A stretch of DNA of 64,000 nucleotides from Saccharospirillum mangrovi. GTDB taxonomy: Bacteria > Pseudomonadota > Gammaproteobacteria > Pseudomonadales > Natronospirillaceae. Positions 26,258 through 35,558 of the stretch are shown piece by piece; position 1 is the stretch's first letter, and every line of letters starts with the position of its first letter. Made by a program: the position numbers and the translations under genes. The notes beneath the pieces are model-generated. The model worked only from the letters and a program-made list of their open reading frames with translations. It ran no database searches and had not been told where the DNA came from. The DNA lies in NCBI RefSeq assembly GCF_003367315.1, contig NZ_CP031415.1, forward strand, positions 186,001 to 250,000, given 5' to 3'.

Positions 26258-27352
26258 CTAGTGAGACATGCCTTTGTGCATTTCGCGATCGAGATAGAGG
26301 GCGTAACGCGACATAAAGAAACAGAAGCAGAAATAAATGATGGCGATGAAGACGTAGCCTTCGATGTACTGCTGTCGCCAGGTCGGGTCGTTGATCGCAG
26401 CTTTGGTGGCGGCGAGCAAGTCGAACAGACCGATGATGGTGACCAGCGAGGTGTCTTTGAACAGCGAGATGAAGGTACTCATCGTCGGCGGAATCACCAG
26501 ACGCAGTGCCTGCGGCAGAATGATTTTGCTCATTTTCTGCCAGTAGCTCAGGCCCAGGGCGTCGGCGGCTTCGTACTGACCCGACGGAATCGCCTGCATA
26601 CCACCACGGAACACTTCAGCCAGATAAGCCGCCTGGAAGAAGATGATGCCCACCTGCGCCCGCAGCATTTTGTTGATCGACACGCCGTCCGGCAGGAACA
26701 ACGGAAACATCAACGACGCCATGAACAGTACGGAAATCAGCGGTACACCGCGGAAGACTTCAATAAACACCACGCAGATAACGCGCACGAACGGCATTTC
26801 CGAGCGACGGCCCAGTGCCAGAATCAGTGCCAGCGGCGCGGCGAAGGCGATGCCGACCACGGCCAGAATCAACGTCAGCGTCAAACCGCCCCAGTTGTTG
26901 CTGCTGACCGGGCGCAAGCCCAGCACGCCGCCACCGAGGATGATGTACATGACGAAGAAACCAACCACCCAGGCAACGGCCAGCCAGGGGCTCCAGAAGC
27001 GACGGTTCATGCTCACCAGAATGCCGGCCAGCAGCATGAAGATGGCAATCAGCGGGCGCCATTGAGACTCTGCCGGGTAGGTGCCGAACAGCAGGAAGCG
27101 GTAGTTGTCGTGGACAAAGGCCCAGCAGGCACCACTGACTTCACCACAGAATTCCTTGCTCGGACTGAAGCTGGCGTGCACCAAACCCCAGCCGACCAGG
27201 GCGCTGAGGATTTCCCACAGCACATAGATGCACACCAGGCTGACGATGCTGTTCAGCGGTGTGGAAAACAGATTATTTCTCAGCCAGCGCACGCTGCGTT
27301 TCCAGGTGGTGCCACCGGTCGGGCGCGCCTGGCTTGGGATCATGGAAGTCAT
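26258..27352 (-). CDS. aapM: General L-amino-acid ABC transporter permease AapM
   Basis: A 364-residue inner-membrane protein. It is long for an amino-acid permease because of an N-terminal extension with extra helices and a periplasmic loop, a trait of AapM. The C-terminal half carries the permease EAA region ADALGLSYWQKMSKIILPQALRL. The motif GVPLISVLFMASLMFP is also typical. It starts one base after the aapQ stop codon, so the two are co-translated. Pairs with AapQ to form the channel. Confidence 0.93.
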   Translation of the reverse strand: MTSMIPSQARPTGGTTWKRSVRWLRNNLFSTPLNSIVSLVCIYVLWEILSALVGWGLVHASFSPSKEFCGEVSGACWAFVHDNYRFLLFGTYPAESQWRPLIAIFMLLAGILVSMNRRFWSPWLAVAWVVGFFVMYIILGGGVLGLRPVSSNNWGGLTLTLILAVVGIAFAAPLALILALGRRSEMPFVRVICVVFIEVFRGVPLISVLFMASLMFPLFLPDGVSINKMLRAQVGIIFFQAAYLAEVFRGGMQAIPSGQYEAADALGLSYWQKMSKIILPQALRLVIPPTMSTFISLFKDTSLVTIIGLFDLLAATKAAINDPTWRQQYIEGYVFIAIIYFCFCFFMSRYALYLDREMHKGMSH

Positions 27353-27353
27353 C

Positions 27354-28541
27354 TTAACGCTCCACCAGCGCCATGCGCTTGTTGTACCAGTTCATGAACA
27401 CCGAGATCAGCAAGCTGATGCCCAGGTAGACCGTCATAAAGATCGCCACGCCTTCCACCGCCTGACCCGTCTGGTTCATGGTGGTGTTGGAAATGGAGAC
27501 CAGCTCGGGGTAGCCGATGGCAACCGCCAGCGAGGAGTTTTTGGTCAGGTTCAGATATTGGTTGGTCAGCGGCGGAATGATGACGCGCAATGCCTGCGGC
27601 AAAATGATCAGACGCATCGTCCAGCTCGGTTTCAGGCCCAGCGAGGTTGAGGCTTCGCTCTGGCCTTTGGGCACCGACTGAATACCGGAGCGCACGACTT
27701 CGGCGATGTAGGTTGCGGTGTAGACCGTCAAGCCCAGCAGCAGCGTGAAAAACTCCGGCGACATGTTCAGGCCGCCTTTGAAGTTGAAACCCTGCAAGGC
27801 CGGAACGTTCATTTCCACCGGCGCGCCGAACAGCAGCCAGGTGAGAATCGGCAGGCCGACAATGATGCCCAGGCCGACGCTCAAGTGCGGGAATACCTGA
27901 CCAGTCGCTTCGAGCCGTTTGAAACTCCAGCGGCGCAACACGAACGAACCGATGATGCCGACGACAAAGGCGATGAACACCCAGAACCAGGCCGGGTTGT
28001 CGGCTGGAATCGGGATGTAGAGGCCGCGATTGGTCAGGAAGGTGCCCGGCAGCGGATTCAACGCCTGACGCACGCCGGGCAGACCGTTGGTGATCAGGGC
28101 GTACCAGAAAAACAATTGCAGCAACAAAGGCACGTTGCGGAATAAATCGATGTAAGACTTGCCGATGAAACGCACCAGCCAGTTCTTCGACACCAGGCCA
28201 ATACCGATCAGGGTACCGATGATCGTCGCCAGAATGATGCCGGTCAGCGACACCTTGATGGTGTTCAGAATGCCAACCGCCAGTGCGCGGCCGTAGTTGT
28301 CTTGCGGACTGTAGGAAATGACGCTTTCGCTGATACCGAAGGCGGCTTCGCGATCGAGGAAGCCAAAACCGGTGGCGATGTTTTGTTCATCCAGGTTGGT
28401 CTGAACGTTACTGACCAGATACCAGCCAAGAAAGAAGACGCCGCCAAACACCAGAACCTGATAAATGATCGAGCGTACGGTCTTGTCGTAAAGCAAGGCC
28501 ATCAATGGCCGGGCGGTGTCGCTAGGGTGTTTGGGAGCCAT
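27354..28541 (-). CDS. aapQ: General L-amino-acid ABC transporter permease AapQ
   Basis: A 395-residue inner-membrane protein. The N-terminal part contains FDFLDREAAFGISE-like sequence (here GFGFLDREAAFGISES), which is a hallmark of AapQ/BztB proteins. The EAA region reads STSLGLKPSWTMRLIILPQALRV. Several membrane helices and a periplasmic insert of about 100 residues are visible. It follows aapJ across a 134-base gap with two hairpins, and the stop precedes aapM by one base. Confidence 0.93.
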   Translation of the reverse strand: MAPKHPSDTARPLMALLYDKTVRSIIYQVLVFGGVFFLGWYLVSNVQTNLDEQNIATGFGFLDREAAFGISESVISYSPQDNYGRALAVGILNTIKVSLTGIILATIIGTLIGIGLVSKNWLVRFIGKSYIDLFRNVPLLLQLFFWYALITNGLPGVRQALNPLPGTFLTNRGLYIPIPADNPAWFWVFIAFVVGIIGSFVLRRWSFKRLEATGQVFPHLSVGLGIIVGLPILTWLLFGAPVEMNVPALQGFNFKGGLNMSPEFFTLLLGLTVYTATYIAEVVRSGIQSVPKGQSEASTSLGLKPSWTMRLIILPQALRVIIPPLTNQYLNLTKNSSLAVAIGYPELVSISNTTMNQTGQAVEGVAIFMTVYLGISLLISVFMNWYNKRMALVER

Positions 28542-28614
28542 AACCCAAGGTCTCCAATGAGTTGCCCGAGGTTTCCAATAGTGTTTGGAAATACCGTGAT
28601 TGTCTGAGCGAAAC

Positions 28615-28665
28615 AGCGGGCCTGTGCGGCCCGCTTATAGAAAAGGCCACTCACCAGGAGTGGCC
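28615..28665 (-). other. Two intercistronic hairpins between aapJ and aapQ
   Basis: AGCGGGC-7-GCCCGCT (28615-28635) and GGCCACTC-5-GAGTGGCC (28645-28665) are perfect stems without T-runs. They lie directly after the aapJ stop codon. Such hairpins often protect the binding-protein mRNA from decay and dampen expression of permeases; this is inference from placement. Confidence 0.7.
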
Positions 28666-28675
28666 GCGACTCGTC

Positions 28676-29695
28676 TTAGCGAATCGGATAGGCGTACATC
28701 AGGCCGCCGTCTTTCCACAGGGCGTTCAGACCACGGTCCAGACCCAGTTTCTCAGTGACGTTGCGGTCATAAGCTTCGCCGTAGTTACCGACTTGCTTGA
28801 TGATGTTGTAAGCCCAGTCTTCGTCTACGCCCAGAGCTTCACCCATACCCGGAGTGACGCCCAGGAAACGCTGGATGCCCGGGTTGGTGCTGTCGAGCAT
28901 GTCGTCAACGTTTTCAGAGGTGATGCCGTACTCTTCGGCTTCAACCATGGCCAGCAGAGACCATTTAACGATGTCGAACCACTCGTCATCGCCGTGACGA
29001 ACAACAGGACCCAGAGGCTCTTTAGAGATTACTTCCGGCAGAACGACGTAGTCGTCCGGGTTTTCAGCAGAGACCATACGAGCAGACGCCAGACCACCAC
29101 GGTCAGTGGTGTAAACGTCACAGCGGCCTGAGAAGAAGGCAGCGGTTACTTCAGTGGTGTTTTCGATAACCACCGGCTCGAAGTCCATGCCGTTGGCACG
29201 GAAGTAGTCAGCCAGGTTCAGCTCGGTAGTGGTACCCGGCTCAACGCAGACAGCGGCGCCGTCCAGTTGAGTTGCGCTGGTAACACCCAGGTCTTTACGA
29301 ACCAGGAAGCCTTGACCGTCGTAGTAGTTCACACCGGCGAAGTTCAGACCCAGGCTGGTGTCGCGAGTCAGAGTCCAGGTGGTGACACGAGACAGCATGT
29401 CGATTTCACCAGACTGCAGCGCGGTGAAACGCTGGGCAGCGGTCAGCGGGGTGTATTGAACGGCTTCGGAATCACCGAACACGGCGGCTGCAACGGCGCG
29501 GCAGACGTCAACGTCCAGACCTTCCCAGGAACCGCTGGCGCTGGAAGCGAAACCAGGCAGTGAAGTGTTTACGCCGCATTTGACGTAGCCTTGGCTCTTA
29601 ACGGCGTCAACGGTGTCGCCTGCCTGAACACCACCGGCCACCATGGTCAGTGACAGAGCGGCAGCGGCCGTTGTGCTGGTCAGTTTCTTAAGCAT
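28676..29695 (-). CDS. aapJ: General L-amino-acid-binding protein AapJ
   Basis: A 339-residue precursor with a signal peptide ending near GGVQAGD (about residue 25). It has the AapJ hallmarks: VKCGVNTSLPGFA, WEGLDVDVCRAVAAAVFGD, the MLSRVTTWTLTRDTSLGLNF block and the AVCVEPGTTTELNLADYF block. It binds a wide range of L-amino acids in the periplasm for AapQMP. It is the first gene of the operon, with a 640-base upstream gap full of regulatory-looking DNA. A paralogue begins at 63411. Confidence 0.95.
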   Translation of the reverse strand: MLKKLTSTTAAAALSLTMVAGGVQAGDTVDAVKSQGYVKCGVNTSLPGFASSASGSWEGLDVDVCRAVAAAVFGDSEAVQYTPLTAAQRFTALQSGEIDMLSRVTTWTLTRDTSLGLNFAGVNYYDGQGFLVRKDLGVTSATQLDGAAVCVEPGTTTELNLADYFRANGMDFEPVVIENTTEVTAAFFSGRCDVYTTDRGGLASARMVSAENPDDYVVLPEVISKEPLGPVVRHGDDEWFDIVKWSLLAMVEAEEYGITSENVDDMLDSTNPGIQRFLGVTPGMGEALGVDEDWAYNIIKQVGNYGEAYDRNVTEKLGLDRGLNALWKDGGLMYAYPIR

Positions 29696-29728
29696 CTTAC
29701 TCTCCGTTTCACATTGCTTTTTTTTATT

Positions 29729-29757
29729 GCCGAGAGATGAAAGCGTCAGCTCTCGGC
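29729..29757. other. Leader hairpin upstream of aapJ
   Basis: GCCGAGAG and CTCTCGGC form a perfect 8-bp stem with a 13-base loop, about 34 bases before the aapJ start. No T-run follows on either strand, so it is not a terminator. It could affect translation or message stability of aapJ. Confidence 0.5.
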
Positions 29758-30002
29758 CCTACAACCTCGACCACCGATGGCAGCCGGGTTATTCACGATG
29801 CCGGACGATCAACGACAGCCCGACGATCCAAATCCTGAGCGACCGCACAGCCGCATTGGCCGACGGGCGCTTTGAGTTTCAACGTCATGACACCAGGCAC
29901 CAGGCCTGACGGGGCTTACACAGAATTGGGCATCGAGTATCGGGCAAAGCGGCATTGTTATTCTCGTTATGGGGCGATCGTTTTTGCCGCCCGTTTCGCT
30001 AG

Positions 30003-30019
30003 AGCAAGGACAGGGCCAA
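30003..30019 (-). promoter_or_regulatory. Sigma54-type promoter upstream of aapJ
   Basis: On the minus strand TTGGCCCTGTCCTTGCT has GG and GC separated by ten bases, and both the TTGGC and TTGCT boxes match the sigma54 consensus. Transcription would start near 29992, leaving a leader of about 300 bases before aapJ. The sigma54 activator gene next door fits this. Confidence 0.7.
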
Positions 30020-30043
30020 CTTGTATCGATACAAGTTAACTTG
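30020..30043. promoter_or_regulatory. Overlapping perfect palindromes at the aap promoter
   Basis: CTTGTATCGATACAAG (30020-30035) is a perfect 16-bp palindrome touching the -24 box of the sigma54-type promoter. A second palindrome, CAAGTTAACTTG (30032-30043), shares its end. Three CAAG/CTTG half-sites result. A repressor bound here would block the promoter; its identity is unknown. Confidence 0.6.
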
Positions 30044-30161
30044 TTGATATTAAAGAGATAAAAGTCGATTTCTGGGTTTTTTAAAGCGCCGCTTGACTAT
30101 AACGAATGGAATAAAGTGGTGCGGTTGACACAACCTTGACCTTGCACTGGCTTGAATCACA

Positions 30162-30176
30162 GCACCAATTTGGGGC
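30162..30176. promoter_or_regulatory. NtrC-like site in the aap upstream region
   Basis: GCACCAATTTGGGGC differs by one base from a perfect GCACCA-N3-TGGTGC dyad of NtrC. It lies about 170-185 bases upstream of the predicted sigma54 start, within normal enhancer range. Confidence 0.45.
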
Positions 30177-30256
30177 GTTTTGGTGATCGAAAGCAGTGCG
30201 TGCCTGAACCGTTTGAACGTTGCTCGATTGGGGATCACAGCGACATTGACCAATCT

Positions 30257-30271
30257 GCACAGCCGTTGTGC
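30257..30271. promoter_or_regulatory. Second NtrC-like dyad
   Basis: GCACAGCCGTTGTGC fits the GCAC-N7-GTGC pattern exactly. It stands 95 bases from the first NtrC-like site, close to a whole number of helical turns, and immediately beside the CRP-type dyad. Confidence 0.45.
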
Positions 30272-30272
30272 G

Positions 30273-30288
30273 TGTGACTGAGGTCACA
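30273..30288. promoter_or_regulatory. CRP/Vfr-type site
   Basis: TGTGACTGAGGTCACA contains TGTGA-N6-TCACA, the exact CRP core. It lies 50 bases after the response-regulator stop codon and about 280 bases upstream of the predicted sigma54 start of aapJ. It suggests control by carbon status. Confidence 0.55.
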
Positions 30289-30337
30289 AAGAATCTATAA
30301 CTTTTGGAATAATTATAACGAAACGAATAACGCCGAT

Positions 30338-31795
30338 TCAGTCGCCAGCGGTCATCTTGCGCGGCTCGCTGTCGCGCTGCCGTTTTAGGCGTTTGCTCAG
30401 CGCCGGTTGGGAAATCCCCAGAATGCGCGCGGCGATGGACTGGTTGTTGTCGGCGCGGTGCATGGCTTCAAGGATCAACAGTTCGTCCATTTCACTGAGC
30501 GTTGGCAGGCGCGCATCGAGCGGGAACTGCACCAGCGCGCCGCCCTGGCCGGTGTCGATGTTCGGATCGCGGTCCTGTTGCCAGGGCAGATCGCTGGGTT
30601 TGAGCGGGCCGTTCGACTGATGCCGACTGACGGCATCGAACGCCATGGCGCGCAGCTCGCGCACGTTGCCGGGGAAATCGTAGTTTTGCAGCACCGCCCA
30701 GAGCTCCGGGCTGTAATCCGGAATCGGCCGGCCCAGATCTTCGGCCGCCAGTTCGGCGAAGTAGGTGAACAGCAGGCGGATGTCTTCACGCCGCGAGCGC
30801 AACGGCGGAATCTGCACCTGGTGCGTACACAGCCGGTAATAGAGGTCGCGGCGGAATTGACCGGCTTGCTGACGTTCGGCGAGATCCTGATGCGTTGCCA
30901 CCAGAATGCGCGCCTGGGTGCGTTTGGGGCGGTCGGCACCGATGGGGTAGTACTCGCCTTCTTGCAACAGTCGCAGCAGTTTGATTTGGGCCGGCGGCGG
31001 CAGATCGCCAATTTCGTCGAGAAACAGGGTGCCGCCGGAGGCTTCTTCGACCAGACCGGCGCGTTCGGTGTCGGCGCCGGTGAAGGCGCCTTTGCGGTGA
31101 CCGAACAGGGTGTCGTTGAAGATGTGGTCATCCAGCCCGGCGACGTTCACCGTTACCAGCTTGCCCTGCCGCCCCGACAGCCGATGCACGGCGCGGGCGA
31201 TCAGCTCTTTGCCGGTGCCGCTTTCGCCACAAATCATCAACGGCTGCGACGACCGGGCCACCGATTCCAGATACTGAAACACCGACGCCATGGCGCGGCT
31301 TTGCGTCAAAATGTCGGAGAAGACTTCCGGCGAGTCGAGCCGGCGACTCAGCACCCGATGACGCAGTTCTTCGTTCTCGCGTTTGATTTCCTGCAATTGA
31401 ATGGCGCGCTTGATGCCTTCGAGCAGCCGCGTTGATTCGGTGGTTTTGACGTAAAAATCGAACGCGCCCATGCGCAGGCATTCCACCGCCGTCTCAACCT
31501 GATTCAAGCCACTGATGATGACGATGACGACGTTGGGAAAGGCCTCGCTCATTTCGCGCAGCAACGACTGGCCGGACTGATGCGGCATGTTCAGATCGAG
31601 CAGCACCACGCCGATTGGGTGCGTTTCCAGCATCGCCATGGCGTCGCGGCTGTCCTGACAGTAATACAGGTGGTTGATGCCGCCTTTGCGTTCCAGCATC
31701 AGCCCCAGGCTGCGGTGGTAAGACGCTTCGTCATCCACCAGCAAAATGCCGAATTCGGGGTAGCGACTGTCGGTCTGAGTGCTGCTTTTATTCAT
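30338..31795 (-). CDS. Sigma54-dependent response regulator (DctD/AauR type)
   Basis: A 485-residue activator with three parts. The receiver (1-125) has the phosphorylation site D67 in VVLLDLNMP. The AAA+ core (about 160-395) has Walker A GESGTGKE and the sigma54-contacting loop GAFTGA. The C-terminus is a Fis-type helix-turn-helix with [19 protein letters not shown]. It should activate a sigma54 promoter on phosphorylation by the kinase encoded upstream, whose gene it overlaps by eight bases. The aap operon just downstream, with a sigma54-type promoter, is the obvious target, as in AauRS systems for acidic amino acids. Confidence 0.9.
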   Translation of the reverse strand: MNKSSTQTDSRYPEFGILLVDDEASYHRSLGLMLERKGGINHLYYCQDSRDAMAMLETHPIGVVLLDLNMPHQSGQSLLREMSEAFPNVVIVIISGLNQVETAVECLRMGAFDFYVKTTESTRLLEGIKRAIQLQEIKRENEELRHRVLSRRLDSPEVFSDILTQSRAMASVFQYLESVARSSQPLMICGESGTGKELIARAVHRLSGRQGKLVTVNVAGLDDHIFNDTLFGHRKGAFTGADTERAGLVEEASGGTLFLDEIGDLPPPAQIKLLRLLQEGEYYPIGADRPKRTQARILVATHQDLAERQQAGQFRRDLYYRLCTHQVQIPPLRSRREDIRLLFTYFAELAAEDLGRPIPDYSPELWAVLQNYDFPGNVRELRAMAFDAVSRHQSNGPLKPSDLPWQQDRDPNIDTGQGGALVQFPLDARLPTLSEMDELLILEAMHRADNNQSIAARILGISQPALSKRLKRQRDSEPRKMTAGD

Positions 31796-33482
31796 GGACT
31801 CGAGTCTCTTCGCTGCTGTTCCAGGGGAAGGTCACTTCAACGCGGGTGCCTTCGCCGGGCTTGGAATAGAAGTTCATTTCGCCGTCGTAGGCTTTGACGA
31901 TACCGGCCGACACCGACAGCCCCAAGCCGGTGCCGCCGGTTTCCCGCTTGGTGGTGTAGAACGGGTCGGTGAGGTTCGACAGCGCGTCCGCTTCGATGCC
32001 GCAGCCTTCATCCTGCACCGTCAGCACCAGCCGCTGGCTGGCGTGGTTGATGCGGGTGTCTACCTTTACCGCACAGCTGTCGTCCGGCAGTGCCTGACAG
32101 GCGTTGATGATCAGGTTCACCACCACCTGTTCGATGCGTTGGGCGTTGCCCAGCATGGACGGCAGATAGGGGTCGAGCAACAGCGAAAAATGGCGGGTGT
32201 AGCCGCGAATGGTGACGTCGAGCAGGCGCGCGGCGGTGGCGACGACTTCGTTCAGGTTGATCGGTATGGCGGTGTCTTTGGCTTCCTGGCGGGCGAAATC
32301 GCGCAGGTCGTTGACGATGCGGCGGATGCGTTGCGCGCCTTCGTTCATCTCGCTGATGACGTAGGGGATTTCACTGCGAATGCGTTGATAATCGAGCCCG
32401 GCGATGTCGAAGCGGCCGCTGTCGTACAGCCGATCGAGCAGCGGCAGGGCGTCGTCCCAGGCGTCGCTGAGCATCGGCAGATTGAGCAGTATCAGCCCGG
32501 ACGGGTTGTTGATTTCGTGCGCCACACCCGACACCAGCGTGCCGAGCGAACTCATCTTGTCGGCCTGAATCAGTTGTTGCTGTTGCTTGCGCACTTCTTC
32601 GGTTTGCTGGGCGACGCGGCGCTGCAAGGTGCGGTTCCAGGTGACCACCAGGCCGAGGCCGAACAGCAACAGCGCCGAACTTGCGCCGGTGGCGAGACCG
32701 ACCAAACGCCAGTCGCGGCTCTGCGGGTTTTCCAGCGAGCCGAGCCATTTGTCGTAAATTGCCTGTTGCTGGCCGGTGTTTTTCAGAATCGCCAGGCCTT
32801 CGGAAAACAGCGCCAGTATGTCTTCGTTGCCCTTTTTCACGGCGTAGCCATACGGCTGCGCTTCGACCGGACGCCACACAGCTTCGACGTTCGACAGCCC
32901 GTATTCGCGGCTGTAATAAAGGCTCGGCAAGGTGGCGCCGAGCGCGTAGTCGAAGCGGCCAGCGGCGATCTGGCGCAGGGCGTCGTAATGGGTGCGCACC
33001 GGCACAATGCGTACGCCTAAATCCCGCTCGCGCAGGTAGTCGTGCATGATGTCTTCGCGCTGCACCACCACGGTCTTGCCGCGAATGTCGACCAGGCTGT
33101 TGGGTTGCGGGTCGTCGCTGCGCGCAAAGAAGGAGAAATTCACGATCACCGACGGCGGGCTGAAGGTGTAATCCTTGGCGCGTTCCGGTGAGGCGATCAT
33201 GCCTTGCAGTACGTCCATCTCGCCGTTATCCAGCGCTGAACGCATCGACGACCAACTGCTCAAGGTGATTTCCACATCCAGGCCCATGACTTCGGCGATG
33301 GCGCGCGTCATATCGACGTTGTAGCCGGCGACGCGGCCGTTGTTGTCGATGTATTCGTAGGGCGGAAAGGAATCGTCGCCGCCGACGCGAATCACATCGG
33401 CCAACAGGGTTGTCGGCAAGGCAACGCAGGCCAGCAGGGTGGCCAGGGTACGCAGTCTGAACGGGCGGCGGGACAAGAGCAT
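31788..33482 (-). CDS. Sensor histidine kinase with periplasmic amino-acid-binding domain
   Basis: A 564-residue kinase. A signal sequence (1-28) leads into a periplasmic SBP_bac_3 domain (about 30-260) with GGDDSFPPYEYIDNNGRVAGY. One membrane helix follows (about 265-290). The cytoplasmic part has a coiled helix, the H-box SGVAHEINNPSG, and an ATPase domain with N-box NLIINACQAL and G-boxes DEGCGI and GGTGLGLSV. The sensor fold suggests it binds an amino acid directly. It would phosphorylate the sigma54 activator encoded by the overlapping gene. Confidence 0.9.
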   Translation of the reverse strand: MLLSRRPFRLRTLATLLACVALPTTLLADVIRVGGDDSFPPYEYIDNNGRVAGYNVDMTRAIAEVMGLDVEITLSSWSSMRSALDNGEMDVLQGMIASPERAKDYTFSPPSVIVNFSFFARSDDPQPNSLVDIRGKTVVVQREDIMHDYLRERDLGVRIVPVRTHYDALRQIAAGRFDYALGATLPSLYYSREYGLSNVEAVWRPVEAQPYGYAVKKGNEDILALFSEGLAILKNTGQQQAIYDKWLGSLENPQSRDWRLVGLATGASSALLLFGLGLVVTWNRTLQRRVAQQTEEVRKQQQQLIQADKMSSLGTLVSGVAHEINNPSGLILLNLPMLSDAWDDALPLLDRLYDSGRFDIAGLDYQRIRSEIPYVISEMNEGAQRIRRIVNDLRDFARQEAKDTAIPINLNEVVATAARLLDVTIRGYTRHFSLLLDPYLPSMLGNAQRIEQVVVNLIINACQALPDDSCAVKVDTRINHASQRLVLTVQDEGCGIEADALSNLTDPFYTTKRETGGTGLGLSVSAGIVKAYDGEMNFYSKPGEGTRVEVTFPWNSSEETRVHE

Positions 33483-33616
33483 TCCTCGGTAACAGCGGTG
33501 CGCGCAGGGTCGGCGCAGTGGCGAGAATATAGCGATTCAAGCAGATCAGGGCAAAAGCCCTTGAGGCGGATGCAAGAGTTGCGATACTGGCGGTCCGTTC
33601 TTGCTGGAATCTTGCT

Positions 33617-34495
33617 GTGTCCCTTGTTGCCCGCGCGTTAACCCCGTCCGATCAGTCCGCTTTAGTCGACTTTTTAATGCACTACCGCGATACCAGCTTG
33701 TTCCTGCTCAGCAACCTGGAACGCAGCGGCGTTGTGGCCGGCGATGAACCCTATCAGGGCCATTATTGGGGCGCGTTTGACGGCGATACTCTGGTTGGCG
33801 CGCTGGCGCATTACTGGCAAGGCATCGTTATGCCAGCGGCGCCGCAGGGTTTGGACCTGTTAGCGCCTTTGTTGGCCGAACAGGCCGACCGACCGATTCA
33901 GGGTTTTATTGGTGTGCGCGATCAGGTCGATTGGCTGAGCGATTTTTTCCAGGTGACGCGTTGGCGCATCGATGCACCCGAGCCGCTGTACACCTTGGAA
34001 TTGAATCAACTGCGCTGGCCGGATGTGCTGCAACACGGCGATCTGGTGGTGCGTCATGCCACGGCGGCCGATGAAGATCAGCTGGTCGAATGGCGCATTC
34101 ATTATGTGGGCGAAGCCATGTCCGAGCCGGATAACGCCGAAACCCGCCGTCGTGCGCGCACCTTGATGCAGCAGGAAATCAACGATGGCGATTTGTTTGT
34201 GTTGTGCGACGAAGACGAGTTGTTGGCGATGTCAGCATTCAACGCCGTGGCGGCCCAGACGGTTCAGATTGGTGGTGTTTACACGCCGCCGTCGCAGCGT
34301 AGTAAGGGTTATGGGCGCGCTGTGGTGGCGGGGTCGTTGGCATTGGCGCGCAGTCAGGGTATGACACGGTCGGTACTGTTTACCGGTCACGATAATCACG
34401 CTGCCCAGCGTGCTTATGAATCGCTCGGTTATCAGCGCATCGGCGAGTTCGGTATGAAATTTCTCGACGAACCGTTGCTGGCCGAACGGGCTTAA
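33617..34495 (+). CDS. GNAT-family N-acetyltransferase
   Basis: A 292-residue protein with a divergent N-terminal half and a C-terminal GNAT domain. The acetyl-CoA-binding motif is seen as GVYTPPSQRSKGYGRAVVAGSLA, where QRSKGYG fits the Q/R-x-x-G-x-G/A pattern. NHAAQRAYESLGYQRIGEF follows, as is usual. The start is GTG at 33617; no better ATG precedes the conserved part. Substrate unknown. It stands alone, divergent from the kinase gene and convergent with the next. Confidence 0.85.
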   Translation: MSLVARALTPSDQSALVDFLMHYRDTSLFLLSNLERSGVVAGDEPYQGHYWGAFDGDTLVGALAHYWQGIVMPAAPQGLDLLAPLLAEQADRPIQGFIGVRDQVDWLSDFFQVTRWRIDAPEPLYTLELNQLRWPDVLQHGDLVVRHATAADEDQLVEWRIHYVGEAMSEPDNAETRRRARTLMQQEINDGDLFVLCDEDELLAMSAFNAVAAQTVQIGGVYTPPSQRSKGYGRAVVAGSLALARSQGMTRSVLFTGHDNHAAQRAYESLGYQRIGEFGMKFLDEPLLAERA

Positions 34496-34530
34496 GCGAA
34501 ACCGTCGTGAATCAGCTGCCGAATGTTTCG

Positions 34531-35538
34531 TTAAGTGCCAAATTCCGGCCCCAGTTCTTCGTGGAAACGCTCAACCTGGCTGGCGACGTCTTCCGACATG
34601 CCGCGATAACGCGCGATGTGGAACAAGGCATCGCCTTCGTACACCAGCGCTAACTGCGTCAAACCCACCAGAATGCCCGCGCGCGACGACCGCACTTCGG
34701 ACGCTTCCATGGTGTTCGGGCCAATGATGCGTGCCAGCAATTGATCTTTCTTCACGTAGGTGCCGGGTTTGACCAGACACTGGAACACGCCCGAATCGGC
34801 GGCGCGCTCCCAGTAGGAGGTGTCGGCTACGGTCTGGTCGGTGCGTACTTTCAACACGCCGCCGAGCATGCCCAGATGCATCATCACATTGGTGATGCCA
34901 CGGGTGCCGGCGCGGATGCTGATTTCATCCAGCCGCAAGGCTTCGCCGGCTTCGTACACCAGCACCGGAATGTCGTTGTTGCCGGCCGACTGACGCAGCG
35001 AGCCTTCGCGCAGTTCGCTGTTCAAAATCAACGGCACGCCGAAGGCGCGCGCCATGGCTTCGACATCCGGGTTGTTCAGTTCGGCGCGCACCTGCGGCAC
35101 GTTAAAGCGGTGCAAGGCGGCGGTGTGCAAATCGATGCCGTAATCGGCCTGCAACACCACTTCCTGCATCAGCACTTCGGCAACGCGCGCGGCCAACGTG
35201 CCGGACGCCGAGCCGGGGAAAACGCGGTTCAGATCGCGCCGGTCGGGCAGGTAGCGCGAACCCATACCGAAGCCGTGCACGTTGACCACCGGCACCACAA
35301 TCACCGTGCCTTTCAAACCGCGCAATTTGCGCGAGCGCATAAACCGACGAATGATTTCCAGCCCGTTCAACTCGTCGCCGTGCAGCGCGGCGGTGATGAA
35401 CAAGGTCGGCCCCGGATTGCGACCACGACGCACAAAGGTGTGCATGGTGGCGTCTGAGTTACCGGGGGCGCCGGGCAGCGCCAGGGCGAAGTTGTGCCAG
35501 CGGCCGGGGGCCAGTTTGTCGGGTTCGATCTGCGCCAT
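34531..35538 (-). CDS. AstE/AspA-like zinc deacylase (succinylglutamate desuccinylase family)
   Basis: A 335-residue M14-like zinc hydrolase. Zinc ligands are visible in AALHGDELNGLE (H and E) and YGIDLHTAALHR (second H). The downstream part LVYEAGEALRLDE holds the expected catalytic glutamate. A C-terminal beta-rich domain of about 100 residues follows. Family members remove acyl groups from amino acids or peptides. It lies 20 bases downstream of a RimK ligase on the same strand, so the two likely act together on a glutamate-containing or N-acylated product. Confidence 0.88.
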   Translation of the reverse strand: MAQIEPDKLAPGRWHNFALALPGAPGNSDATMHTFVRRGRNPGPTLFITAALHGDELNGLEIIRRFMRSRKLRGLKGTVIVVPVVNVHGFGMGSRYLPDRRDLNRVFPGSASGTLAARVAEVLMQEVVLQADYGIDLHTAALHRFNVPQVRAELNNPDVEAMARAFGVPLILNSELREGSLRQSAGNNDIPVLVYEAGEALRLDEISIRAGTRGITNVMMHLGMLGGVLKVRTDQTVADTSYWERAADSGVFQCLVKPGTYVKKDQLLARIIGPNTMEASEVRSSRAGILVGLTQLALVYEGDALFHIARYRGMSEDVASQVERFHEELGPEFGT

Positions 35539-35558
35539 GCGCTTGCTTCCTTGGGCTG

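Noticed and set aside
25469-27397. A 642-codon open frame on the plus strand opposite aapP and aapM
   Set aside because: Its product is rich in histidine, arginine and glutamine with no recognisable domain, and it is the exact antisense of two well-supported transporter genes; high GC makes such frames common.
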